Part shown: positions 1-8,642 of the stretch, piece by piece
Layout: the number at the start of each line of letters is the position of its first letter
Numbering within the stretch: the first letter of the stretch is position 1
Assembly (NCBI RefSeq): GCF_016755875.1
Contig: NZ_BNED01000005.1
Coordinates: forward strand, 6,891,001-6,955,000
Direction of reading: 5' to 3'
DNA length: 64,000 nt
DNA from: Streptomyces spororaveus
GTDB taxonomy: Bacteria; Actinomycetota; Actinomycetes; Streptomycetales; Streptomycetaceae
Translations under genes and position numbers: made by a program
Notes under the pieces: generated by a model
Told to the model about the DNA's origin: nothing
What the model saw: only the letters and a program-made list of their open reading frames with translations
The model's database searches: none

Positions 1-1009
1 CTGCGTCATCACGGACGCCACGGGCGCGATCGTCGGCGAGGGCTGGCACGAACGGGCCGGCGGCCCGCACGCCGAGGTCCACGCACTGCGCGCCGCGGGC
101 GGGGCCGCACGCGGCGGCACCGCCTACGTCACCCTCGAACCCTGCAACCACACCGGCCGTACGGGACCCTGCGCCCAGGCCCTCGCCGGCGCCGGCGTCA
201 CCCGCGTGGTCTACGCCGTCTCCGACCCGAACCCGCAGGCCAGCGGCGGTTCCGCCACCCTGCGCGCGGCCGGGATCGACACCACGGCCGGACTCCTCGC
301 GGCCGAGGCCGAGGCGGGCAACGCCGCCTGGCTGACCTCCGTACGCCTGGGCCGGCCGCACGTCACCTGGAAGTACGCCGCCACCCTCGACGGCCGCAGC
401 GCCGCCGCGGACGGCACCAGCCGCTGGATCAGCTCCGCCGAGTCCCGCGCCGACGTCCACCGGCTGCGCGCCGAGAGCGACGCCGTCCTCGTCGGCGGCG
501 GCACCCTGCGCGCCGACGACCCGCACCTCGCCGTCCGCGGCGTCGAAGGCGCCACGCAGCCGCTGCGGATCGCCCTCGACACCCGCGCCACGATCCCGGC
601 GACCGCCCGCATCCTCGACGACGCCGCGCCCACCCTGCTCGTCGTCGGCGAGGACGCCGACACCCGGCACCTGCCCGGCGTCGAACTGCTCCGGCTGCCC
701 CTGCACGACGGCCGCATCGGCGTCACGGACCTCCTCACCCACCTCGACCGGCGCGGTGTGCGCTCCGTCCTGCTGGAAGGCGGGCCCACGCTGGCCGGCG
801 CCTTCCTCGAAGGCGGCACCGTCGACCGTGTCATCGGCTACATCGCCCCGGCCCTCCTCGGCGCGGGCCCCGCGGCCCTCGCCGACGCCGGGATCACGAA
901 CATCTCCGGTGCGCGGCGCCTCGACATCACCGAGGCAGTCCGCATCGGCCCCGATCTCCGCATCACCGCAGTCCCCGTCCCCGCCACCACCGCCACCAAG
1001 GAGCACTGA
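1..1009 (+). CDS. ribD: Bifunctional riboflavin biosynthesis deaminase/reductase, 5'-truncated by the window edge
   Basis: The reading frame is already open at base 2, so the N-terminus, probably about 20–40 residues, lies outside the window. The visible 335 residues start inside the cytidine-deaminase-like domain, with zinc ligands in HAEVHAL and in PCNHTGRTGPC. They continue into the NADPH-dependent reductase domain (WKYAATLDG, then SDAVLVGGGTLRADDP and VLLEGGPTLAGAFL). The enzyme deaminates the pyrimidine product of GTP cyclohydrolase II and reduces its ribosyl side chain. The stop codon touches the GTG of the riboflavin synthase gene, whose Shine-Dalgarno sequence AAGGAG lies within the ribD end, so the two are translationally coupled. 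The operon promoter and any FMN riboswitch would be upstream of the window. Confidence 0.95.
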   Translation, partial: CVITDATGAIVGEGWHERAGGPHAEVHALRAAGGAARGGTAYVTLEPCNHTGRTGPCAQALAGAGVTRVVYAVSDPNPQASGGSATLRAAGIDTTAGLLAAEAEAGNAAWLTSVRLGRPHVTWKYAATLDGRSAAADGTSRWISSAESRADVHRLRAESDAVLVGGGTLRADDPHLAVRGVEGATQPLRIALDTRATIPATARILDDAAPTLLVVGEDADTRHLPGVELLRLPLHDGRIGVTDLLTHLDRRGVRSVLLEGGPTLAGAFLEGGTVDRVIGYIAPALLGAGPAALADAGITNISGARRLDITEAVRIGPDLRITAVPVPATTATKEH

Positions 1010-1633
1010 GTGTTCACCGGAATCGTCGAAGAACTGGGCGAGGTCACCGCTGTCGAGCAGCTGGAGGAAGCCTCCCGCTTCCGGCTGCGCGGCCCCCTCG
1101 TCACCGAGGGCGCCAAGCACGGTGACTCCATCGCGGTCAACGGCGTCTGCCTCACCGTCGTGGAGACCGAGGACGGCGAGTTCACCGCCGACGTCATGCA
1201 GGAGACCCTGAACCGCTCCAGCCTCGGCGCCCTGGCCAAGGGCTCCCGGGTCAACCTGGAGCGCCCGATGGCCCTCGGCGGCCGGCTCGGCGGCCACCTG
1301 GTCCAGGGACACGTGGACGGCACCGGCGAGATCATCTCCCGGACCCCCTCGGAACACTGGGAGATCGTCAAGGTCGCGCTCCCGCAGAACCTCTCCCGCT
1401 ACGTCGTCGAGAAGGGCTCCATCACGGTCGACGGCGTCAGCCTCACCGTGGTCGAGGCCGCCGCCGACTGGTTCACCATCAGCCTCATCCCCACCACCCT
1501 CGCGCTGACCACGCTCGGCATCAAGCAGAGCGGCGACCCGGTCAACCTGGAGGTCGACGTCCTCGCGAAGTACGTCGAGCGCCTGCTGGCCGCCGGCGTG
1601 AACCCGCTGCACGCGGCAGGAGACGAACGGTGA
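1010..1633 (+). CDS. ribE: Riboflavin synthase alpha subunit
   Basis: This 207-residue protein catalyses the dismutation of two 6,7-dimethyl-8-ribityllumazine molecules into riboflavin. It begins with the family signature [12 protein letters not shown] and shows the internal duplication typical of the enzyme: [13 protein letters not shown] in the first half (about residues 38–50) and [13 protein letters not shown] in the second (about 139–151), with [12 protein letters not shown] at the start of the second barrel. The length is normal for the family. The start is GTG directly after the ribD stop, with AAGGAG 6 nt upstream. Its stop overlaps the next start in a GTGA arrangement. It is called ribB or ribC in some actinobacterial papers. 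Confidence 0.96.
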   Translation: MFTGIVEELGEVTAVEQLEEASRFRLRGPLVTEGAKHGDSIAVNGVCLTVVETEDGEFTADVMQETLNRSSLGALAKGSRVNLERPMALGGRLGGHLVQGHVDGTGEIISRTPSEHWEIVKVALPQNLSRYVVEKGSITVDGVSLTVVEAAADWFTISLIPTTLALTTLGIKQSGDPVNLEVDVLAKYVERLLAAGVNPLHAAGDER

Positions 1634-2286
1634 GCGCCCTGACCTGGCTCAACGCGGAGGCCTTCACGGTCTTCGGCCAGAAGGTCATCTGGTCCGACAT
1701 GATCGGCAACCTGATGGGCCTCGCCGCGCTCGCCCTCGGCTGGCGCCGCTCCATCTGGACCTGGCCCGCCCAGCTCCTCTCCGGCCTGATCCTCATCGCC
1801 GCCTACGCCTCCGCACACCTCGCGGGCGGCGTCGGCAAGCAGCTCCTCGTCATCGGCGTGGCCGTCTTCGGCTGGATCGCCTGGCAGCGCGGCAGGCAGC
1901 AGGCCCAGGACGGCTCCATCGCCGTACGCACCGCCACCTGGACCGAGCGCGGACTGCTGCTCGGCGGAGCGGCCCTCGGCACCCTCGCCGTCGGCGGCCT
2001 CTTCACGCTCTACCCGTCGCTGTCCTGGAGTCCCTGGGCCGACGCCTACATCTTCGTCGGCACCATCGTCGCGATGGTCGCCCAGGCCCGCGGCCTCGTC
2101 GAGTTCTGGTTCGCCTGGCTCCTCGTCGACCTGGTCGGCGTCCCCCTCGCCTTCAACAACGGACTGGCCTTCTCCGGCCTCGTCTACGTCGTGTACTTCG
2201 CCCTCGTGATCTGGGGCGCCTACGACTGGTACCAGCGCTCGCGCACCACCACCCCCGCCCCGGCCCCGGAAGGAGCAACGGCATGA
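1630..2286 (+). CDS. ribM: PnuC-family membrane transporter, probably the riboflavin transporter RibM
   Basis: This 218-residue integral membrane protein has about seven hydrophobic segments and the Trp-rich PnuC pattern ([37 protein letters not shown]). PnuC proteins carry nicotinamide riboside, but the copy placed between riboflavin synthase and ribBA in Streptomyces davawensis and Corynebacterium glutamicum, RibM, is a known riboflavin carrier. The position here is the same, with overlaps at both ends (GTGA with ribE, ATGA with ribBA). I infer riboflavin or roseoflavin-like flavin uptake rather than nicotinamide riboside. The C-terminus is short and Pro/Ala-rich. Confidence 0.85.
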   Translation: MSALTWLNAEAFTVFGQKVIWSDMIGNLMGLAALALGWRRSIWTWPAQLLSGLILIAAYASAHLAGGVGKQLLVIGVAVFGWIAWQRGRQQAQDGSIAVRTATWTERGLLLGGAALGTLAVGGLFTLYPSLSWSPWADAYIFVGTIVAMVAQARGLVEFWFAWLLVDLVGVPLAFNNGLAFSGLVYVVYFALVIWGAYDWYQRSRTTTPAPAPEGATA

Positions 2287-3572
2287 CCAGCCTCAAGCCC
2301 GTGCCCGACATCCCCGAAGAGACCTTCCGCCTCGACCCCGTCGAGCAGGCGATCCGCGACATCGCGGCGGGCCGTCCCGTCGTCGTCGTCGACGACGAGG
2401 ACCGCGAGAACGAGGGCGACCTCGTCATCGCCGCCGAGAAGGCCACCCCCGAGATCGTCGCCTTCATGATGAGCGAGTGCCGCGGCCTGATCTGCGCCCC
2501 CATGGAGGGCCCCGAGCTGGACCGGCTCGAACTCCCGCAGATGGTCCAGAACAACACCGAGTCCATGCAGACCGCCTTCACGGTCTCCGTCGACGCGAGC
2601 GCCGCCCACGGCGTCTCCACCGGCATCTCGGCCGCCGACCGCGCCACCACCCTGCGACTGCTCGCCGACGGGGTCTCCGAGCCCGGCGACTTCGTCCGCC
2701 CCGGCCACATCTTCCCGCTGCGCGCCAAGCCGGGCGGCGTCCTCGTCCGCAACGGCCACACCGAGGCCGCCGTGGACCTCGCCCGCCTCGCCGGCCTGCG
2801 CCCGGCCGGCGCCATCGTGGAGATCGCCGGCGAGGACGGCGTCATGCTGCGCCTGCCCGAGCTGATCCCCTTCGCCCGCAAGCACGGCCTGACGATCATC
2901 TCCATCGAGGACCTGATCGCCTACCGCCGTTCCGCCGAGCCCACCGTGCGCCGCGAGGCCGAGGTCAGCCTGCCGACCGCGTTCGGCGAGTTCACCGCCT
3001 ACGGCTACCGCTCCACCGTCGACGGCGTCGAGCACGTCGCCCTCGTCCACGGCGAGATCGGCGACGGCGCCGACATGCTGGTCCGCGTGCACTCCGAGTG
3101 CCTGACCGGCGACATCTTCGCCTCCCAGCGCTGCGACTGCGGCCCCCAGCTGCACGCCTCCATGGAACGCATCAAGGCCGAGGGCCGCGGCATCGTCGTC
3201 TACCTGCGCGGCCATGAGGGCCGCGGCATCGGACTCCTGTCCAAGCTGCGCGCGTACGAGCTCCAGGAGCGCGGCCGTGACACCCTCGACGCCAACCTGG
3301 AACTCGGCCTGCCCGCCGACGCCCGCGACTACGGCGCAGGCGCCCAGATCCTCGCCGACCTCGGCGTGCACAGCGTCCGGCTCATGACCAACAACCCCGA
3401 GAAGTCCGACGCCCTCGTCCGGCACGGCATCACGGTCACCAGCCGGGAGTCCATGCCGATGGAGGCCGGCGAGCACAACCTGCGGTACCTGCGCACCAAG
3501 CGGGACCGGATGGGCCACGACCTGCCCTGGCTGGACGGGCCCGTGACCACCTCCGCCTGCGGCAACCAGTAG
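2283..3572 (+). CDS. ribBA: Bifunctional 3,4-dihydroxy-2-butanone-4-phosphate synthase / GTP cyclohydrolase II
   Basis: This 429-residue fusion supplies both precursors of lumazine. The N-terminal DHBP synthase domain (about residues 20–225) has the acidic metal-binding loop [11 protein letters not shown] and the [10 protein letters not shown] motif. The C-terminal GTP cyclohydrolase II domain has the three zinc cysteines in [17 protein letters not shown] (Cys273, 284 and 286) and [11 protein letters not shown]. The ATG overlaps the ribM stop by four bases. A 69-nt gap separates it from ribH, which has its own GGAGC Shine-Dalgarno site. Both halves look intact, unlike some actinobacterial RibBA proteins in which one domain has decayed. 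Confidence 0.96.
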   Translation: MTSLKPVPDIPEETFRLDPVEQAIRDIAAGRPVVVVDDEDRENEGDLVIAAEKATPEIVAFMMSECRGLICAPMEGPELDRLELPQMVQNNTESMQTAFTVSVDASAAHGVSTGISAADRATTLRLLADGVSEPGDFVRPGHIFPLRAKPGGVLVRNGHTEAAVDLARLAGLRPAGAIVEIAGEDGVMLRLPELIPFARKHGLTIISIEDLIAYRRSAEPTVRREAEVSLPTAFGEFTAYGYRSTVDGVEHVALVHGEIGDGADMLVRVHSECLTGDIFASQRCDCGPQLHASMERIKAEGRGIVVYLRGHEGRGIGLLSKLRAYELQERGRDTLDANLELGLPADARDYGAGAQILADLGVHSVRLMTNNPEKSDALVRHGITVTSRESMPMEAGEHNLRYLRTKRDRMGHDLPWLDGPVTTSACGNQ

Positions 3573-3641
3573 GCACGCACCACCACCACCACCCGTACGT
3601 ACATCCACCATCCCCACCACGAACCACCGAGGAGCAGAGCT

Positions 3642-4127
3642 GTGAGCGGCAAGGGCGCACCTGAACTGAGCGTGAAGAACTGCGGAGACCTCCGAGTCGC
3701 CGTGATCGCGGCCCAGTGGCACGAGAAGGTCATGGACGGACTGGTCGACGGAGCCCTGCGGGCCCTGCACGAGCTGGGCATCGACGAGCCCACCCTGCTC
3801 CGCGTCCCCGGCAGCTTCGAGCTCCCGGTCGTGGCGAAGGTACTGGCCGGTCGCGGTTACGACGCCATCGTCGCCCTCGGAGTGGTCATCCGCGGCGGCA
3901 CGCCGCACTTCGATTACGTCTGCCAGGGCGTCACCCAGGGCCTGGTGCAGGTGTCGATCGACACCGGAGTCCCGGTCGGCTTCGGAGTACTGACCTGTGA
4001 CAACGACGAGCAGGCACTGGACCGCGCCGGACTCGAAGGGTCGAACGAGGACAAGGGGCACGAAGCGGTCACCGCCGCCGTCTCCACCGCCATGACCCTG
4101 CGGACCGTCAGCGAACCCTGGCGCTAG
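3642..4127 (+). CDS. ribH: 6,7-dimethyl-8-ribityllumazine synthase
   Basis: A 161-residue lumazine synthase that condenses DHBP with the RibD product and feeds riboflavin synthase. It carries the substrate-binding segments [24 protein letters not shown] and [16 protein letters not shown], including the catalytic His of the PHFDYV segment, and the C-terminal [14 protein letters not shown]. The length matches the family, which assembles as icosahedral or pentameric shells. It is the last rib gene. A small GC hairpin (five C, five-base loop, five G, 4141–4155) follows the stop and may slow transcription before hisE. Confidence 0.96.
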   Translation: MSGKGAPELSVKNCGDLRVAVIAAQWHEKVMDGLVDGALRALHELGIDEPTLLRVPGSFELPVVAKVLAGRGYDAIVALGVVIRGGTPHFDYVCQGVTQGLVQVSIDTGVPVGFGVLTCDNDEQALDRAGLEGSNEDKGHEAVTAAVSTAMTLRTVSEPWR

Positions 4128-4185
4128 TCCAAGGAGTGAACCCCCGCACCGGGGGACCCGGGTCAGCCCGTACTCTAAGGGCATC

Positions 4186-4467
4186 ATGGCTGACAAGACT
4201 CCCAAGACCTTCGAGGAGCTCTTCACCGAGCTCCAGCGCAAGGCCGCCGAAGGCGACCCCAGCACCTCACGCACCGCCGAGCTCGTCCACAAGGGCGTCC
4301 ATGCCATCGGCAAGAAGGTCGTCGAAGAGGCCGCCGAGGTCTGGATGGCCGCCGAGTACGAAGGCAAGGAAGCCGCCGCCGAGGAGATCTCCCAGCTGCT
4401 CTACCACGTCCAGGTGATGATGGTGGCGCGCGGGATCTCCCTCGACGACGTCTACGCCCACCTCTGA
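4186..4467 (+). CDS. hisE: Phosphoribosyl-ATP pyrophosphatase
   Basis: A 93-residue MazG-like helical protein that hydrolyses phosphoribosyl-ATP, the second step of histidine synthesis. The metal-binding helix motif [14 protein letters not shown] followed by EEISQLLYH is clear. The ATG at 4186 is preceded by TACTCT (4171–4176), a good -10 hexamer only nine bases away, so a very short or absent leader is plausible. The following gene is hisG 56 nt downstream, the order known in Streptomyces coelicolor, where these two his genes sit beside the rib genes and apart from the main his operon. Confidence 0.95.
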   Translation: MADKTPKTFEELFTELQRKAAEGDPSTSRTAELVHKGVHAIGKKVVEEAAEVWMAAEYEGKEAAAEEISQLLYHVQVMMVARGISLDDVYAHL

Positions 4468-4523
4468 GTCCCGGCACGCACACCCGTCCGCACATCCGTA
4501 ATCCACGCACCAAAGGAAGCCCC

Positions 4524-5372
4524 ATGCTGCGCATCGCCGTCCCCAACAAGGGTTCACTCTCCGGACCGGCGTCGGCGATGCTCCATGAGGCCGGCTACCG
4601 GATGCGCAAGGAGTCCAAGGAGCTCGTGGTCGTCGACCCCGAGAACGAGGTGGAGTTCTTCTACCTCCGCCCCAAGGACATCGCGATCTACGTCTCCTCC
4701 GGCAAGCTGGACATCGGCATCACCGGCCGCGACCTGCTGCTCGACTCCGGCGCCAGCGCCGAGGAGATCCTGCCGCTGAACTTCGGCCGCTCCACCTTCC
4801 GCTACGCCACCACCCCCGGCACGGCGAAGGGCCCCGAGGACTTCGGCGGGATGACGATCGCGACCTCGTACGAGGGAATCGTCGCCAAGCACCTCGCCGA
4901 CCAGGGCATCGACGCCTCCGTCGTGCACCTCGACGGCGCGGTCGAGACCGCCATCCAGCTCGGCGTCGCGCAGATCATCGCGGACGTCGTCGAGACCGGC
5001 ACCAGCCTGCGCAACGCCGGCCTGGAGGTCATCGGCGAGCCGATCCTCACCTCCGAGGCCGTCGTCATCCGCGGCAACGGCGCCGACGCCGGCGACCCGC
5101 AGGTCCAGCAGTTCCTGCGCCGCCTGCAGGGCGTCCTGGTGGCCCGCAGCTACGTGATGATGGACTACGACTGCCGCGCCGAGCACCTGGAGCGCGCGGT
5201 CGCCCTCACCCCGGGCCTGGAGTCGCCGACCGTCTCCCCGCTGCACAACGAGGGCTGGGTCGCCGTCCGGGCGATGGTCCCCGCCAAGGAAGCCCAGCGG
5301 ATCATGGACGACCTGTACGAGCTCGGCGCGCGCGCGATCCTCACCACGTCGATCCACGCCTGCCGCCTCTGA
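4524..5372 (+). CDS. hisG: ATP phosphoribosyltransferase, long form
   Basis: This 282-residue enzyme catalyses the first committed step of histidine synthesis, ATP plus PRPP to phosphoribosyl-ATP. It opens with LRIAVPNKGSLS and has the DIGITGRDLL segment, the PRPP-binding loop in ADVVETGTSLRNAGL, and a C-terminal ACT-like regulatory domain (about residues 210–282). That domain makes it the long, HisZ-independent form, normally feedback-inhibited by histidine. A Shine-Dalgarno AAAGGAAG precedes the ATG. It probably shares a transcript with hisE and with the PH-domain gene 69 nt downstream. Confidence 0.96.
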   Translation: MLRIAVPNKGSLSGPASAMLHEAGYRMRKESKELVVVDPENEVEFFYLRPKDIAIYVSSGKLDIGITGRDLLLDSGASAEEILPLNFGRSTFRYATTPGTAKGPEDFGGMTIATSYEGIVAKHLADQGIDASVVHLDGAVETAIQLGVAQIIADVVETGTSLRNAGLEVIGEPILTSEAVVIRGNGADAGDPQVQQFLRRLQGVLVARSYVMMDYDCRAEHLERAVALTPGLESPTVSPLHNEGWVAVRAMVPAKEAQRIMDDLYELGARAILTTSIHACRL

Positions 5373-5441
5373 GGACCGGCGTGCCCGACCGGCACGCCGC
5401 CTCCCGAACCGCACCACGCCACCTCCAGAAGGCACCGCACC

Positions 5442-5906
5442 ATGGCCGAGTCCGCCGCCCAGCCCGTCACGCCCGACCTGCCGGTCACCTTCCGGCCGAC
5501 CCGCACCCGGGTCGTCCTGCTGGGCGTCGGGATCGCCATGTTCGCCACCATCACGGCGATCGCCCTGCTGCTGGAGAACCTCGGCCCGGGTGAGCGGGCC
5601 AGCTTCGTCTTCACCGCCGTCCTGCTGAGCTCCGTACTCGTCCTGCTCAGCCGCCCCAAGGTGGTCGCGGACGAGACCGGCGTCACGGTCGTCAACCTGA
5701 CCACCACCCGCCGCCTGGAGTGGGCCCAGATCCTGCGGGTCAACCTCCGCCCCGGCGACCCGTGGGTCTTCCTCGACCTCAGCGACGGCACCAGCCTGCC
5801 CGCCCTCGGCATCCAGCCCGGCATCGCCAGGCAGCAGGCGATCGGCGACGCCCGCGCCCTGCGCGCCCTGGCCGAAACCCGCGGAACGGGCGCCCACGAC
5901 CACTGA
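5442..5906 (+). CDS. PH-domain membrane protein
   Basis: A 154-residue protein with two N-terminal hydrophobic segments (about residues 22–45 and 52–70) followed by a compact beta-rich domain (ADETGVTVVNLTTTRRLEWAQI, then WVFLDLSDGT) of the bacterial PH-like type often annotated bPH_6. The same protein follows hisG in other streptomycetes. No function is established; the family is usually membrane-anchored. The start is ATG with AGAAGGCAC upstream. It ends 27 nt before the promoter of the CNNM transporter genes, which appear to form a separate unit. Confidence 0.8.
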   Translation: MAESAAQPVTPDLPVTFRPTRTRVVLLGVGIAMFATITAIALLLENLGPGERASFVFTAVLLSSVLVLLSRPKVVADETGVTVVNLTTTRRLEWAQILRVNLRPGDPWVFLDLSDGTSLPALGIQPGIARQQAIGDARALRALAETRGTGAHDH

Positions 5907-5933
5907 GTCGGCCCATCTCACGGCTGCGTACCG

Positions 5934-6105
5934 TTGCGGCCGGGATCTCAATGACTACCCTGGTGGCGGGGCGCAGCTGTGCGCCCTCCCACCGGCCCCG
6001 GGACCTCGTGGCCCGTGGGCACCTGCGACTTGAGGAGTGACTCCCTCCAGCAATGGACGGATCGTCCGGTAGTACCCGCGCCGCCCTCCCCTCGGAGGCG
6101 GCGGC
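5934..6105 (+). promoter_or_regulatory. Promoter and structured leader of the CNNM transporter operon
   Basis: TTGCGG (5934–5939), a 16-base spacer and TACCCT (5956–5961) fit a vegetative promoter. The following 5' leader of about 138 nt contains three hairpins: GGTGG…CCACC enclosing GGCGCA/TGCGCC (5962–5993), GGAG-TGA-CTCC (6034–6044) and GGACG-GAT-CGTCC (6055–6067). The first ATG of the operon follows a GGAGGCGGC site. A structured leader before a probable Mg2+/Co2+ transporter suggests ion-responsive control, but the M-box consensus was not found, so this is an unassigned candidate. Confidence 0.4.
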
Positions 6106-7512
6106 ATGACCACCCCGCTACTTCTGCTCGCGGCGGCCTTCGCCCTCATCCTCGCCAACGGTTTCTTCGTGGCCGCCGAGTTCGGCCTCGTCACCGTGGA
6201 GCGACCCGAGGCCGAACGCGCCGCAGCCGACGGAGACCGCCGTGCCCGCACGGTGGTCAAGGCCCTGCGGGAGCTGTCCTTCCAGCTCTCGGGCACCCAG
6301 CTCGGCATCACCATCACCTCCCTCGTGGTCGGCATGCTCGCCGAGCCCGCCCTCGCCGCACTGCTGGCCGGGCCGCTCGCCGCGACCGGCCTGCCGAAGG
6401 GAGCCGTCCCCGGCGTCGCCGTCGTCATCGGCATGCTGCTCGCCTCCGCCGTCCAGATGGTCGTGGGCGAGCTCGTCCCGAAGAACTGGGCGGTCTCCCG
6501 GCCGCTCCAGGTGGCCCGCTTCGTCGCCGGCCCGCAGCACGCCTTCTCCCGCGCCTTCCGCCCGGTCATCGCCGCCCTCAACGCGGTCGCCAACCGACTC
6601 GTGCGGGCGCTCGGCGTGGAACCGACCGAGGAGATGGCCTCCGCCCGGACCCCCGGCGAGCTGCTCTCCCTGGTCCGCCATTCGGCGCAGGCCGGCGCCC
6701 TCGAACAGGACACCGCCGACCTCTTCGTACGGACCCTGTCGCTGGGCGAGCTCACGGCCCAGCACGTCATGACCCCCCGCGTGAGGGTCAGCGCCCTGAT
6801 GCACACGGCCACCGCGGCCGACGTCCTCAACCTGACCCGCGCCACGGGCCTGTCCCGCTTCCCGGTCTACCGCGATCGCATCGACGAGGTCACCGGCGTC
6901 GTCCACCTGAAGGACGCCCTCGCCGTGCCCGAGTCCGAACGCGACCGCACCAGCGTGAGCCGGATCTGCGTCGCCCCGCTGCTGGTACCCGGCTCCCTGC
7001 CGGTGCAGCCGCTGCTGGAGCGCCTGCGCAGCGAGCAGCCGATGGCCGTGGTCGTCGACGAGTACGGCGGCACCGCCGGCGTCGTCACCCTGGAGGACAT
7101 CGTCGAGGAACTCGTCGGCGAGGTCCGCGACGAGCACGACTTCGCCGAGGACGAGACCCCCGAACTGGCCGCCGTACCGGCCGAGGACGGCCGCCCCTCG
7201 TGGGAGGCCGACGGCAGCTGCCGGGTGCAGACCCTGCGCCGGATAGGCCTGGACGTACCCGAAGGCCCGTACGAGACCGTCGCCGGCCTCGTCGCCGACC
7301 TGCTCGGCCGGATCCCCGCCCCCGGGGACCGCGCGGAACTCCCCGGCTGGAAGCTGTCCGTCCGCCGGGTCGGCCGCAACCGCGCCGAGCGGGTCCGCCT
7401 CGTCCGGCTGGCGGCGGTGCCCGCCGCCGGCACGTACCGGCCCGCCTCCGCGGCCGACGGCACGTCCGCGCTCGAACCGCAGCGGGCCGAGCTGGAAGGC
7501 GCCACCCGGTGA
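6106..7512 (+). CDS. CNNM/HlyC-CorC family transporter, full-length paralogue
   Basis: This 468-residue membrane protein has the standard order of the family: an N-terminal DUF21/CNNM domain with four membrane helices (residues 1–180, opening LLLAAAFALILANGFFVAAEF), a pair of CBS domains (about 200–325) and a C-terminal CorC_HlyC domain (about 345–430, ahead of it GTAGVVTLEDIVEELVGEV). Members of this family are linked to Mg2+ and Co2+ efflux or homeostasis; older annotations say hemolysin. The stop overlaps the GTG of the next, shorter paralogue. The pair is probably co-expressed from the structured leader upstream and could form heterodimers. Confidence 0.9.
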   Translation: MTTPLLLLAAAFALILANGFFVAAEFGLVTVERPEAERAAADGDRRARTVVKALRELSFQLSGTQLGITITSLVVGMLAEPALAALLAGPLAATGLPKGAVPGVAVVIGMLLASAVQMVVGELVPKNWAVSRPLQVARFVAGPQHAFSRAFRPVIAALNAVANRLVRALGVEPTEEMASARTPGELLSLVRHSAQAGALEQDTADLFVRTLSLGELTAQHVMTPRVRVSALMHTATAADVLNLTRATGLSRFPVYRDRIDEVTGVVHLKDALAVPESERDRTSVSRICVAPLLVPGSLPVQPLLERLRSEQPMAVVVDEYGGTAGVVTLEDIVEELVGEVRDEHDFAEDETPELAAVPAEDGRPSWEADGSCRVQTLRRIGLDVPEGPYETVAGLVADLLGRIPAPGDRAELPGWKLSVRRVGRNRAERVRLVRLAAVPAAGTYRPASAADGTSALEPQRAELEGATR

Positions 7513-8552
7513 ACGCACTCCAGCTTCTGTTCGCCCTGCTGCTGGTCCTCGCCAACGGCTTCTTCGTCGGCGCCGAGTTCGCGCTCGTCTCCGTACGGCG
7601 CAGCCAGATCGAGCCCCTCGCGGCCGACTCCAAGCGGGCCCGCCAGGTGCTCCACGGCCTGGAGAACCTGCCCCGCATGATGGCCGCGGCGCAGTTCGGC
7701 ATCACCATGTGCTCGCTCACCCTCGGCGCGGTCGCCGAGCCCACCGTGGCCCGGCTGCTGGAGCCCGTCTTCCACGCCGTCCACGTACCGCAGGGCCTGG
7801 TCCACCCCCTCGGCTACGCGCTCGCGCTCACCGCCGTGGTCTTCCTGCACCTGGTCATCGGCGAGATGGTGCCGAAGAACCTGGCGATGGCCGCCCCGGA
7901 GAGGACCGCGCTCTGGTTCAGCCCCGGCCTGGTCGCCTTCGCCCGCCTGTGCGGGCCGGTCACCACCGCGCTCGGCGCCTGCGCCAAGCTCGTCCTGAAG
8001 GTCTTCAAGGTGGAGCCCAAGGACGAGGTCGAGGCCGTCTACACCTCCGCCCAGCTGGGCCGGCTCCTCAAGGACTCCCGGCAGGCCGGGCTCCTCGAAC
8101 CGGTGGAGCAGGAGCGGCTGGAGGACGCGCTGGAACTGGGCAGCCGCCCCGTCACCGACGTCCTCCTCGGCCCGGACCGGCTGGTCACGGTCGGCCCGGA
8201 GGTGACCCCGCGGCAGATCGAGCAGCTGACCGTGCGCACCGGCTACTCCCGGTTCCCCGTCCGTGCCGACAGCGGCGCCTTCATGGGCTACCTGCACGTC
8301 AAGGACGTACTGGACCTGGAGGACCGGGAGCGGGCCGTCCCCCAGCGGGTCTGGCGCCGCATGACCACGCTGTGCGCCACCGTCCCGCTGGACGACGCGC
8401 TCGGCGTCATGCGCCGGGACGCCACCCACCTCGCGCAGGTGGCGGACCAGGGGGGCCGGGTCCTCGGACTGGTCGCCCTGGAGGACGTCCTGGAAATGCT
8501 GGTCGGCGAGGTCCGCGACCCCTCCCACCGCTCCTACGTCCGCGGCGCCTGA
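7509..8552 (+). CDS. CNNM/CBS family transporter, short paralogue
   Basis: The GTG at 7509 overlaps the preceding stop (GTGA), giving 347 residues that begin VNALQLLFALLLVLANGFFVGAEF when read as codons. The frame stays open far upstream but only out-of-frame sequence of the neighbour lies there. It has the DUF21 membrane domain (1–170) and two CBS domains (about 195–340), but it ends right after the second CBS motif (VALEDVLEMLVGEVRDPS) and lacks the CorC_HlyC domain of its neighbour. This long plus short tandem arrangement is common in actinobacteria. Role inferred: divalent-cation homeostasis together with the upstream gene. Confidence 0.9.
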   Translation: MNALQLLFALLLVLANGFFVGAEFALVSVRRSQIEPLAADSKRARQVLHGLENLPRMMAAAQFGITMCSLTLGAVAEPTVARLLEPVFHAVHVPQGLVHPLGYALALTAVVFLHLVIGEMVPKNLAMAAPERTALWFSPGLVAFARLCGPVTTALGACAKLVLKVFKVEPKDEVEAVYTSAQLGRLLKDSRQAGLLEPVEQERLEDALELGSRPVTDVLLGPDRLVTVGPEVTPRQIEQLTVRTGYSRFPVRADSGAFMGYLHVKDVLDLEDRERAVPQRVWRRMTTLCATVPLDDALGVMRRDATHLAQVADQGGRVLGLVALEDVLEMLVGEVRDPSHRSYVRGA

Positions 8553-8608
8553 CGCCGGATCCCGGTCCGGCCCGCGCACAGGCCCGGGGGAACGCCCCGC
8601 ACCGCCAC

Positions 8609-8642
8609 CCCGACCCGTCGGCTAGAGAGCCGGCGGGTCGGG
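8609..8642. terminator. Bidirectional terminator between convergent genes
   Basis: A 15-bp stem (8609–8623 pairing with 8628–8642, one G·T pair) with loop AGAG lies between the CNNM gene and the convergent AAA+ gene. It overlaps the stop codon of the AAA+ gene at 8622–8624. Confidence 0.7.

Noticed and set aside
5934..6105. M-box (Mg2+) riboswitch before the CNNM genes.
   Set aside because: I looked for the conserved GTTAGGTGAGGCTCCT core and did not find it. Only generic hairpins can be claimed.
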